From NCBI RefSeq assembly GCF_050896395.1, contig NZ_JBPBBA010000005.1, positions 94,175-158,174 of the forward strand: DNA of 64,000 nucleotides, in the 5' to 3' direction. This document shows, piece by piece, positions 14,753 through 22,319 of this stretch. The notes beneath the pieces are model-generated. The model saw only the letters and a program-made list of their open reading frames with translations, was not told where the DNA came from and made no database searches. Position numbers and translations under genes: made by a program. Within the stretch, counting starts at the first letter, position 1. The number at the start of each line of letters is the position of its first letter. This DNA is from Nioella aestuarii (GTDB lineage: Bacteria > Pseudomonadota > Alphaproteobacteria > Rhodobacterales > Rhodobacteraceae).

Positions 14753-15946
14753 TCAGGTCCGCGGCACGGATGTGCCGACATTGTCGCCGGTGCCGTCGCC
14801 CCGCGCGGTGGCCGAGGCCAGCGTGTCACGCAGCTCGTGCTCCATCTTGACCATCTCGACCTCTGCTTCGGCACGACGGCGCTTGCCTTCGTCCGCAATT
14901 GCGAGGCTTTCCTCGATGGTGGCAATGAGGTCGGCATTGGCCTGCTTGACCGCTTCGATGTCGAACACTCCGCGTTCCATCTCTTCGCGGACCATCTTGT
15001 TGGACTCGCGCAGGTTTGCGGCGTTGGACTTCAGCAATTCGTTGGTCAGGTCATTGGCTTCGCGCACCGCCTGAGCGGCCTGCGTCGAGCGTTGAATGGT
15101 CAGCGCTTGTGCCAGTTGGGTTTCCCACAACGGCACGGTGTTCACGAGAGTCGAGTTGATCTTCGTGACCAGCGACTTGTCGTTTTCCTGCACCAGACGG
15201 ATCGAGGGCAGCGACTGCATCGTGACCTGGCGGGTCAGCTTGAGATCATGGACCCGGCGTTCCAGATCGTCGCGCGCGGCGCGCAGATCGCGAAGTTCCT
15301 GCGCCTTCATCACCTGCTGGTTTTCCGGCGCGGCGGCCACTTCGGCCTCTTTCGCGGGGATCGTCTCTTCGTCGAGTTCCTTCAGCTTTTCCTCACCGGC
15401 GGTGATGTACAGCGCCAGTTCATCATAGAAGGCCAGCGTCTTGTCATAGAGCAGGTCAAGCGACTTGATGTCCTTCATCAACGTATGCTCATGGGCCAGC
15501 AATTCGTCGGTGATGCGGTCGATCTGGCCCTGCACGTCTTCATAGCGCGCAAGGAAGTCATGCACGGGCTTGGCTTTGCCAAACAGGCGTTCCCACCAGC
15601 TGCGCTTGCGGCCGGGATCCAGTTCATCGACGGAAAACCCGCGGATGGTGCCGACGATTTCTCGCAAGGAGTTGCCCGCCGGGCCCACATCCTTGTTCTT
15701 CACCCCGTCCAGCATGGCCTGCGAAATCTGCTGCAGTTCGGCCTGTGCGTTTGACCCGAAGGTGACAATCGAATTGGTGTCGGTCATGTCGAGCTCTGCC
15801 ATCCGCGTCCGGATTTCCTCGGCGGTTGGGGCGGGCGCGTCGGCGAGCGGCACCAGCTCCGTCGAGGGTTCGGGCAGAACCACGGCGTTTATTTCATCGA
15901 CAAGCTGCGCGGCAGCTTCGGCCTGTTGGCGGATCGTGTCACTCAT
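14753..15946 (-). CDS. Toxic anion resistance protein, TelA family
   Basis: The 397-residue, largely helical, charged protein is of normal TelA length. Diagnostic stretches include SWWERLFGKAKPVHDFLARYEDV (about 115-138), the MQSLPSIRLVQENDKSLVTKI region (about 243-263) and the C-terminal coiled-coil with ANLRESNKMVREEMERGVFD. TelA/KlaA proteins are soluble partners in tellurite and membrane-stress responses. Known neighbours of the family are XpaC and TerC, both present here directly upstream. AAGGA lies about 10 bases before the ATG. The molecular mechanism is unknown. Confidence 0.9.
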   Translation of the reverse strand: MSDTIRQQAEAAAQLVDEINAVVLPEPSTELVPLADAPAPTAEEIRTRMAELDMTDTNSIVTFGSNAQAELQQISQAMLDGVKNKDVGPAGNSLREIVGTIRGFSVDELDPGRKRSWWERLFGKAKPVHDFLARYEDVQGQIDRITDELLAHEHTLMKDIKSLDLLYDKTLAFYDELALYITAGEEKLKELDEETIPAKEAEVAAAPENQQVMKAQELRDLRAARDDLERRVHDLKLTRQVTMQSLPSIRLVQENDKSLVTKINSTLVNTVPLWETQLAQALTIQRSTQAAQAVREANDLTNELLKSNAANLRESNKMVREEMERGVFDIEAVKQANADLIATIEESLAIADEGKRRRAEAEVEMVKMEHELRDTLASATARGDGTGDNVGTSVPRT

Positions 15947-15958
15947 GGGTTTTTGTCC

Positions 15959-16861
15959 TTATGTCTCAATATGCAGATTATCACGGTTCAGGCGGTCCCG
16001 CAGCACGTCGATTTCAACGTCGAGATCGCTGCGATCCGTCACCAGCATCCGCTTGGTACGGGCCGCGAAATTGGTTTCGAGGTCATCGAGAAGGGTGACG
16101 TAGTAGGCGCGCACGGCCGGGTCGCGGTCCCGGGCGTAGAGATCGGCAAACTTCACCGTCGCGTCACGGGCCCCGGTCAGGTAGACGCCCAGATACTTAC
16201 GGGCCTGGCTCAGGTCGCGAGGGTCTTCTTCGACCGTGCGGAACATGTCGCGGGCGGTGGCCTGAAACGCTTCGACACGGGTTTCCAGCTGGCGGTCGCC
16301 CGCCCGGCGGATCGCGTCGGACATGGCCGCTAGCAGCGCCTCGGCCTCTTCGATCTTGCGGGCAACGCGGTCGGTCTGGAAATGGTCAACCCCTTCCAGC
16401 CCTTTGTCTTTCAATGGGTCGAGCCCGAAGGAAAAGAGGTGCAAAGCAGCGGCAAGTGTGCCCACAAGACCGGCATTCAGAACAGTCCATTGACCGCCGA
16501 ATATCAGCAGACCCACGCCCGCACCGGTCAGAACCGACGCAAAGATTTTGCGGGGGATCGCGGGCCGCCGGGCGACTTTGCGTTCGTTATAGGCGTCTTC
16601 CGCCCGTACCCCGTCACGCAAAAGCCACGCGGCCAGAAGCAGCACGGCGCCGCCGGCGAAATCGGTGATCATCTCGGTCACCGGCTGGAAAAAGGCGGTC
16701 AGAAAGACCAGTAGCGGCAGGATGAACAAGATGTTGATCCGCGCACCGTATCGCGCCGGGCTGCGGCCGCGAAAGCTGGCCTCGATGGGCCGGGTTTCAG
16801 GCGCCTGAATCTCGGTGTTGTCGGGGTCGGGGCTAAACTTACCGCCATAACGCTGTGCCAT
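15959..16861 (-). CDS. XpaC-like (5-bromo-4-chloroindolyl phosphate hydrolysis family) membrane protein
   Basis: The 300-residue protein has a short cytoplasmic N-terminus. Four membrane segments follow in two pairs (about 45-85 and 103-145, with ILFILPLLVFLTAFF, GGAVLLLAAWLL, VLTGAGVGLLIFGG). A C-terminal helical domain is similar in character to XpaC of Bacillus, which is always found next to TelA. ATG 16861 is chosen because it follows the stop of the 29-residue ORF by one base; an upstream in-frame TTG would overlap it. No enzymatic motif is visible despite the family's historical name. It probably anchors TelA at the membrane. Confidence 0.8.
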   Translation of the reverse strand: MAQRYGGKFSPDPDNTEIQAPETRPIEASFRGRSPARYGARINILFILPLLVFLTAFFQPVTEMITDFAGGAVLLLAAWLLRDGVRAEDAYNERKVARRPAIPRKIFASVLTGAGVGLLIFGGQWTVLNAGLVGTLAAALHLFSFGLDPLKDKGLEGVDHFQTDRVARKIEEAEALLAAMSDAIRRAGDRQLETRVEAFQATARDMFRTVEEDPRDLSQARKYLGVYLTGARDATVKFADLYARDRDPAVRAYYVTLLDDLETNFAARTKRMLVTDRSDLDVEIDVLRDRLNRDNLHIET

Positions 16862-16862
16862 C

Positions 16863-16952
16863 TCAGACCGCCCCGAATCCGCCAAAAATCGCCATCACGA
16901 TGATGACCACGAGCGCCATGAAGGCCACCCCCTGAAGTCCGTTTGAACTCAT
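16863..16952 (-). CDS. 29-residue single-span membrane peptide
   Basis: The minus strand encodes a peptide starting MSSNGLQGVAF and continuing with MALVVIIVMAIFGGFG, one complete membrane helix, then a stop one base before the XpaC-like ATG. AAAGGGG precedes its ATG at about 8 bases. The tight junction, ribosome-binding site and wholly hydrophobic sequence argue that it is real. It may be a small accessory subunit of the TerC/XpaC/TelA membrane complex. No homologue is known to me. Confidence 0.65.
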   Translation of the reverse strand: MSSNGLQGVAFMALVVIIVMAIFGGFGAV

Positions 16953-17008
16953 TTAAGAACCCCTTTCCGCCCAATACGATAAGCACGCGGGGACGTAAAA
17001 AAAAGATG

Positions 17009-17857
17009 TCAGTGCTTGGAATCGTGAACCGGGACAGTTTCCGCCAATGCCCCGCGCGCCCTTTCAGCATCTAGCTTACGCTTATAGCCGGTTTGGATGA
17101 ACTCGACCACGAACAGTACCACAACCGCGAAATAGAAAGTGGTCTTGGACATCGGGATCAGCGCGTAGCCGAAAATATGGATGCCCATGGTGGGGTCGTG
17201 GGTGGCGTGTTCAGCGGCAACGCCCGCCTCGCCGAGCAGCACCACGCCAACGATGAGCAGGATGAACAGGCCCAGAACCTCGTACATGCGGTTTTTCTCG
17301 ATAAAGGCCGTCACCCCGTCGGCCAGCAGCAACATCGCGAGGCCCGACAACAGGATTGCAGCGGCCAGAACCGGGAAGACATCAGTAATTGCCAGCGCCG
17401 ACAGGACGGAATCGAAGCTGAAGATCAGGTTCATCAGCACGATCAGCATGACCACCTGAGCGGCAGATTTCCCAGACTTTTCCGCGCCTTCATGGTGCAG
17501 GTCATGCATCGACAGAAGGTGCCCGATCTCTTTCACCGCCGTATACATGATGAACACGCCGCCAAAGACGAAGACGCAGGTTGCGAAGTTGACGCCGCCT
17601 TCCAGCACGCCGACCCAGTTCATGACGAAGAAGGGTTCTGACAGGCTCTCGATCAGCTGAATCATGGTAAACAGCAGGACAACTCGCAGCGCGACGGCAA
17701 TGATAATCCCCCAGAAACGCACTGATTTCTGGCTTTCCTCCGGGGCCCGCTGGCTTTCGATCGAGATGTAAAGAAGGTTATCGAAGCCCAGGACCGCCTG
17801 CAGGAAGCACAGCATCAGCAGGTTGCCGAGATTTTCGAGGGTCAAAAGGTCAGCCAT
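17009..17857 (-). CDS. TerC-family integral membrane protein
   Basis: The 282-residue protein has about eight membrane segments and the family's acidic motifs inside them: LGFDNLLYIS near residue 23 and NLIFSFDSVLSALAIT near 145, plus LLLADGVTAFIEKNRMYE. These conserved Asp/Asn residues are thought to form a metal-ion (Mn/Ca) path, and TerC relatives support metal export and tellurite resistance. It is the first gene of the minus-strand cluster and is divergent from the SAM-II/metZ unit. Confidence 0.93.
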   Translation of the reverse strand: MADLLTLENLGNLLMLCFLQAVLGFDNLLYISIESQRAPEESQKSVRFWGIIIAVALRVVLLFTMIQLIESLSEPFFVMNWVGVLEGGVNFATCVFVFGGVFIMYTAVKEIGHLLSMHDLHHEGAEKSGKSAAQVVMLIVLMNLIFSFDSVLSALAITDVFPVLAAAILLSGLAMLLLADGVTAFIEKNRMYEVLGLFILLIVGVVLLGEAGVAAEHATHDPTMGIHIFGYALIPMSKTTFYFAVVVLFVVEFIQTGYKRKLDAERARGALAETVPVHDSKH

Positions 17858-18003
17858 TTTTTATCGCCTTGATTTGTCGCTTGTTCCGGTCCGCGCCAGG
17901 TCTCTGTGCCTGAATAATCGCTTAAGGCGTCGCTTGTCACGCCTTTCACCCCGATCTCTCTTCCCTCTTGCCAAGGCCTGCGCGCTGACGTATCCCAACG
18001 CCA

Positions 18004-18059
18004 CCGTGGCGATTTGTTAACCGGATTGCGGGCCACGTTAAACAAGCCGCTAAAGAGGT
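18004..18059 (+). ncRNA. SAM-II riboswitch aptamer
   Basis: The segment has the SAM-II layout: CGTGG at 18005-18009 pairs with CCACG at 18033-18037. The conserved GATTTGTTAACCGGATTGC loop lies between, and the 3' pseudoknot strand AAGCCGCTAAAGAGG follows. This matches the known alphaproteobacterial element found ahead of metA/metZ/metX. Binding of S-adenosylmethionine should lower expression of metZ. It lies 86 bases before the metZ start. Confidence 0.9.
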
Positions 18060-18085
18060 CGAGCAGCGCCATCCATGGCTCTTGC

Positions 18086-18116
18086 CCCCGACCGTTCACC
18101 CGGTTCGGGGTTTTTT
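18086..18116 (+). terminator. Terminator between SAM-II aptamer and metZ
   Basis: CCCCGA plus CCG (18086-18094) pairs with CGG plus TCGGGG (18101-18110) with one bulged T, followed by six Ts. It sits after the aptamer and before the gene, so control by transcription attenuation is plausible. The RNA pairing that would prevent it was not worked out. Confidence 0.8.
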
Positions 18117-18144
18117 CATGCCTCGGGCCAGCAAAGGACCGTGA

Positions 18145-19350
18145 ATGACTATGGGACCGAAACAGCTTCCCACCGACGCAAAACCCCGCACCCGCGCCGT
18201 CCATGGCGGAACCCGCCGCAGCCAGTATGGTGAAGTCAGCGAAGCAATCTTCCTGACGCAAGGCTTCGTTTATGACAGCGCCGAACAGGCCGAGGCGCGG
18301 TTCATTGAATCGGGCGATGACGAATTCATCTATGCCCGTTATGGCAACCCAACCGTGCGCATGTTCGAAGAGCGCATTGCCGGGCTGGAGGGCACCGAGG
18401 ATGCTTTCGCCACGGCCAGCGGTATGGCGGCAGTGAATGGCGCGCTGACCTCGATGCTGCGCGCGGGCGATCACGTGGTGTCGGCCAAGGCGCTGTTCGG
18501 CTCGTGTCTCTATATTCTCGAAGAGGTTCTGACGCGTTACGGCGTCGAGGTGACATTCGTGGACGGCACCGACCTGAACGAATGGAAGGCAGCCATCCGG
18601 CCCGACACCAAGGCGGTGTTCTTCGAGTCGATGTCGAACCCGACGCTGGAAGTCATCGACATAAAGGGGGTCAGTGAGCTGGCCCATGCGGTCGGTGCCA
18701 TCGTGGTGGTGGACAACGTCTTTGCCACGCCGGTGCTGCAACGCTCTGGCGACCTTGGGGCCGATGTCATCGTCTATTCCGCCACCAAGCACATCGACGG
18801 GCAGGGGCGCTGTCTGGGGGGTGTCATCTGCGGCACCCGCCAATTCATTCGCAAGGTGGTGGAGCCTTACCTGAAGCATACCGGCGGATCGCTGTCGCCC
18901 TTCAACGCCTGGGTGATGCTGAAGGCGCTGGAGACGATGGATCTGCGGGTGCGCGCACAGGCCGAAAGCGCGTTCAAAATCGCCAGGGCCCTTCACGGCC
19001 AACCCGGCCTGAGCCGTGTTATCCATCCTTTCCTGCCAGATCATCCGCAGCAGAACCTCGCCATTGCGCAGATGGAAGCAGGCGGGACGATGATCTCAAT
19101 CGAGCTGGAGGGCGGCAAATCGGCGGCGTTCAAGCTGCTCAACGCGTTGCAGGTTTTTGTGATCTCCAACAATCTGGGCGACGCCAAGTCGATCATCACC
19201 CATCCCGCGACCACGACCCATCAGCGGTTGACGCCTGAACAGCGTGCAGCCCTGGGGATCTCTGACGGGCTGTTGCGCCTGTCGGTGGGGCTGGAAGATC
19301 CGGCAGACCTGATTGCAGATCTTGAACAGGCGCTTAGCGCAGCCCGATGA
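18145..19350 (+). CDS. metZ: O-succinylhomoserine sulfhydrylase
   Basis: The 401-residue PLP enzyme belongs to the Cys/Met metabolism family. It has the N-terminal TRAVHGGTRRSQYGEVSEAI and the PLP lysine at about K215 in SATKHIDGQGRCLGG. These match MetZ, which makes homocysteine from O-succinylhomoserine and sulfide in the cytoplasm. AAGGA at 18133-18137 precedes the ATG; a second in-frame ATG two codons later is possible. The SAM-II riboswitch upstream fits a methionine-pathway gene. The stop overlaps the GNAT gene by 4 bp. Confidence 0.93.
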   Translation: MTMGPKQLPTDAKPRTRAVHGGTRRSQYGEVSEAIFLTQGFVYDSAEQAEARFIESGDDEFIYARYGNPTVRMFEERIAGLEGTEDAFATASGMAAVNGALTSMLRAGDHVVSAKALFGSCLYILEEVLTRYGVEVTFVDGTDLNEWKAAIRPDTKAVFFESMSNPTLEVIDIKGVSELAHAVGAIVVVDNVFATPVLQRSGDLGADVIVYSATKHIDGQGRCLGGVICGTRQFIRKVVEPYLKHTGGSLSPFNAWVMLKALETMDLRVRAQAESAFKIARALHGQPGLSRVIHPFLPDHPQQNLAIAQMEAGGTMISIELEGGKSAAFKLLNALQVFVISNNLGDAKSIITHPATTTHQRLTPEQRAALGISDGLLRLSVGLEDPADLIADLEQALSAAR

Positions 19351-19844
19351 CCGAGATCACCATTCACCGCTTTCGGGCGGGGGAGGGCGACCTGCTTGGG
19401 CAGCTCTTCCACCGATCCGTGCACGAAGGTGCCGCGGGGGCCTATGACGCCGCGCAACGCGCAGCGTGGAGTCCGGAGCCGCCAAGTGGCCCGGTGTGGG
19501 AGGCCCGGCTGGCGGGCGGACTCACGCTGGTGGCATGGACCGGGCGGGACCCTGTCGGCTTCATGATGCTTATCCCGGAAACCGGCCATCTCGACCTGGC
19601 TTTTGTTGCGCCCGAGATGCAGGGGCAAGGGGTGGCGGCAATGCTTTATGGGCTGCTGGAACGCAGCGCGCGGCGGCGGGGTCTGGCGCGGCTGACCACA
19701 GATGCCAGCGAATTGGCGCGTGGCTTCTTTCTCAAGCAGGGATGGCAGGACGGGCCGAGGCGGCGAATTGAACGCCACGGCATTGCCTTGCACAATTACC
19801 CCATGGCAAAATCGCTGAAACCTGCGTTAGAACGGGCGGCATGA
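19347..19844 (+). CDS. GNAT-family N-acetyltransferase
   Basis: The 165-residue protein has the GNAT core: the beta strand HLDLAFVAPEMQGQGVAAMLY with the Q/GxGxA acetyl-CoA loop near residue 93, then RLTTDASELARGFFLKQGW with the closing strand. It should acetylate a small molecule or protein N-terminus in the cytoplasm; the substrate is unknown. It overlaps both neighbours by 4 bp (ATGA at each end), so it is co-expressed with metZ and the following amidotransferase gene. Confidence 0.85.
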   Translation: MTEITIHRFRAGEGDLLGQLFHRSVHEGAAGAYDAAQRAAWSPEPPSGPVWEARLAGGLTLVAWTGRDPVGFMMLIPETGHLDLAFVAPEMQGQGVAAMLYGLLERSARRRGLARLTTDASELARGFFLKQGWQDGPRRRIERHGIALHNYPMAKSLKPALERAA

Positions 19845-20581
19845 AACCGTTTCTGATCCTGCAACTGCGCCCCGAGGATGAAGCCGCCGACGAAGAGTTC
19901 GCCAGCTTTCTTGCCAAGGGCGGGCTATCTGAGGACGAGGTGCACCGCATCCGTCTGGACAAGCGCGACCTTCCCGGCGGCCTGGTGCTGGCCGATTATT
20001 CCGGCGTGATCGTGGGCGGCGGCCCCGGATGCGTGTCGGACGCGCCCGAGGACAAGACCCTGCAGGAAGCCAAGATAGAGGCAGAGATATTGGGGCTCAT
20101 GCCCCGGATCACGGAAGGCGACGTGCCGTTCATGGGATGTTGCTATGGGCTTGGCATTCTGGCCCATCATCTTGGCGGCGAGGTCAGCAAGGCGCGCTAT
20201 GGCGAGGCCATCGGCGGGGTCGATTGCACCCTCTCGGACGAAGGCGCCGCCGATCCGCTGTTCGAAGGGCTTCCGCGGACCTTCCGCGCCCTTGTGGGCC
20301 ACAAGGAAGCCGTGCAGGACCTGCCCCCCGGCGCGGTGCATCTTGCCGCCGCCGACAGCTGCCCCTTTCAGATGATCCGCCACGGGAAGAACGTCTATGC
20401 CACCCAGTTTCATCCGGAGGCGGACGGGCAAAGCTTCGCCACCCGGATCCGCATCTACCGCAACAAGGGCTATTTCCACCCCGAGGAGGCCGACAGCCTG
20501 ACCGAGGCGTGTTTGGCCGAAGAGATCACCGTGCCGGAACAGGTGCTGCGAAACTTCGTCAAACGCTATCGCGCAGGTTGA
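19841..20581 (+). CDS. Class I glutamine amidotransferase domain protein
   Basis: The 246-residue, single-domain protein has the class I triad: nucleophile Cys101 in GCCYGLG, and His191 and Glu193 in TQFHPEAD. It resembles the stand-alone GuaA-like amidotransferases used in glutamine or gamma-glutamyl hydrolysis. Ammonia acceptor or substrate is unknown. It is translationally coupled to the GNAT gene. Downstream lies a 225-base gap with paired palindromes. Confidence 0.88.
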   Translation: MKPFLILQLRPEDEAADEEFASFLAKGGLSEDEVHRIRLDKRDLPGGLVLADYSGVIVGGGPGCVSDAPEDKTLQEAKIEAEILGLMPRITEGDVPFMGCCYGLGILAHHLGGEVSKARYGEAIGGVDCTLSDEGAADPLFEGLPRTFRALVGHKEAVQDLPPGAVHLAAADSCPFQMIRHGKNVYATQFHPEADGQSFATRIRIYRNKGYFHPEEADSLTEACLAEEITVPEQVLRNFVKRYRAG

Positions 20582-20594
20582 GCGAAGCGCGGGG

Positions 20595-20637
20595 AAAGCT
20601 CTTCGAAGAGCTTTCACAATTTTCTTCGAAGAAAATT
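20595..20637. repeat. Second pair of perfect 20-bp palindromes
   Basis: aaagctcttcgaagagcttt (20595-20614) and aattttcttcgaagaaaatt (20618-20637) are perfect palindromes sharing the core CTTCGAAG, 3 bases apart. They are preceded by GCGAAGCGCGGGGAAA, similar to the flank of the pair at 9736. Arm sequences differ completely between the loci, so the structure and not the arm sequence is conserved. Confidence 0.8.
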
Positions 20638-20806
20638 CCAGCGCCCCGGAGGAAGCTGTCGCCGGATTGCCGCCGTTTCGCGCTCCTGTGCCGTTTTGAA
20701 CTGGTCCCGCGGCGCCAGGCCGGTCTATCTCTCGCAACGGAAAACTTGGAATAGGGGGGCGGCTGGCCCATATTGTCAGTCTCCAGACCCCGGGAAGGCC
20801 CGTGCC

Positions 20807-21904
20807 ATGAACCTGCATCTCAACGATCTTGCCACAGCGCCTGACAGCGATGAGGCCCGCAAAGCACTGGATACCCTGCGTGCCTGGGCGGCCACGGCAT
20901 CGGCTGAGGAGCTGGCCGCGCTTGACCCATCCGTCGCGGGCCTGTTGCGCAATGCCCCTGTCTATCCCGATTTCAGCCGCGATTACCCTCAGGATTTTAC
21001 TGTCGATGCCGAGTACAAGGACAGCCTTCCAGACCTACAAAACGGTCCTGCCTCGCTGATCAAGGGCCAGAAACGGGTGATCCAGCATGTGGGCATTTCC
21101 AATTTCCGCCTGCCGATCCGCTACCACACCCGCGACGATGGCGACCTGACGCTGGAAACCTCGGTCACGGGGACGGTCAGCCTGGAGGCGGAGAAGAAGG
21201 GCATCAACATGTCCCGGATCATGCGCAGCTTTTACAATCACGCTGAGCGGACCTTCAGTTTCGAGGTGATGGAAGCCGCACTTGATGCCTACAAGACCGA
21301 TCTCGACAGTTTCGATGCCCGTATCCAGATGCGCTTTTCCTTCCCGATGAAGATCGAAAGCCTGCGCTCGGGCCTGACCGGGTACCAGTATTACGACATC
21401 GCGCTGGAACTGGTGGAACAGGGCGGCACCCGTAAGAAAATCCTGCATCTGGACTATGTCTACAGTTCCACCTGTCCTTGCTCTCTGGAGCTCAGCGAAC
21501 ATGCGCGTGAGTTTCGCAATCAACTGGCAACGCCCCATTCGCAGAGGTCCGTTGCGCGGATTTCCATCGAGGTGCCCTTTGGGGGGGAGTGCCTTTGGTT
21601 CGAAGACCTGATCGAGCTGGCCCGCAACGCGGTGCCGACGGAAACCCAGGTTATGGTCAAGCGCGAGGATGAACAGGCTTTTGCCGAACTGAACGCGGCA
21701 AACCCCATTTTCGTCGAGGATGCGGCGCGACTGTTTGCACAGGCCCTGCACGATGAACCCCGGATTGGCGATTTTCGTATCGTCGCCAGCCATCAGGAAA
21801 GCCTGCACAGTCATGATGCTGTCAGCGTTCTGACAGAGGGTGAGACCTTTGCAGCCACGAGCCTCGACCCAAAGCTGTTCACGACCCTGTTTCACATCGG
21901 CTGA
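20807..21904 (+). CDS. folE2: GTP cyclohydrolase I type IB
   Basis: The 365-residue protein has the FolE2 features QKRVIQHVGISNFRLPI, the EKKGINMSRI segment and the metal/active-site motif YSSTCPCSLELSEH near residue 222. It converts GTP to dihydroneopterin triphosphate, the first step of folate synthesis, in the cytoplasm. Type IB enzymes are less strictly zinc dependent than FolE. ATG 20807 is chosen for the family N-terminus; the open frame upstream to 20696 runs through intergenic DNA. I see no Zur box. The later folate genes folB/folP lie near 34.5-36.5 kb. Confidence 0.95.
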   Translation: MNLHLNDLATAPDSDEARKALDTLRAWAATASAEELAALDPSVAGLLRNAPVYPDFSRDYPQDFTVDAEYKDSLPDLQNGPASLIKGQKRVIQHVGISNFRLPIRYHTRDDGDLTLETSVTGTVSLEAEKKGINMSRIMRSFYNHAERTFSFEVMEAALDAYKTDLDSFDARIQMRFSFPMKIESLRSGLTGYQYYDIALELVEQGGTRKKILHLDYVYSSTCPCSLELSEHAREFRNQLATPHSQRSVARISIEVPFGGECLWFEDLIELARNAVPTETQVMVKREDEQAFAELNAANPIFVEDAARLFAQALHDEPRIGDFRIVASHQESLHSHDAVSVLTEGETFAATSLDPKLFTTLFHIG

Positions 21905-22022
21905 GCCCTGTCCCTGGTGCAAGTCGGGGTTTCCGGATCGGCATTGGGCAAACGGGTCAGTATGCCATACCTTTTGGGCAAGGGAGGACACCGACCTTTT
22001 GCCAAAATAAAGGGGTTTCCCA

Positions 22023-22244
22023 ATGGCTTCGATTGATATGTCTCTGGCAGCACCCGCATCACAGGGCGTTTTCGCCCGGATCATCGCGCGCCTTGTTCAG
22101 GCATCCACCGAATATAGCGTGGCGCTGTCGCGCGTCGATCAGGTTACGCGGTTGAACGCAATGACCGACGAAGAACTGGCCCAGATGCAGCTGCGGCGCG
22201 AAGACATCCCGCGCTATGTTTTCCGCGATATCCTTTACATCTGA
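22023..22244 (+). CDS. DUF1127 (YjiS-like) small protein
   Basis: The 73-residue basic protein has a C-terminal DUF1127 motif: VTRLNAMTDEELAQMQLRREDIPRYVFRDI. Family members in alphaproteobacteria are short, stress- or phosphate-regulated, and some bind RNA or act with small RNAs. AAAGGGG precedes the ATG. The gene stands alone between folE2 and trkH; the 118-base upstream gap shows no clear promoter match. Confidence 0.85.
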   Translation: MASIDMSLAAPASQGVFARIIARLVQASTEYSVALSRVDQVTRLNAMTDEELAQMQLRREDIPRYVFRDILYI

Positions 22245-22319
22245 CGGCCCCTCACAAATCGGCCCGTGCATGGCAACACCGGTTGACACTGCGCGCGGGC
22301 CGGGCCAACGCTGCGGCCC

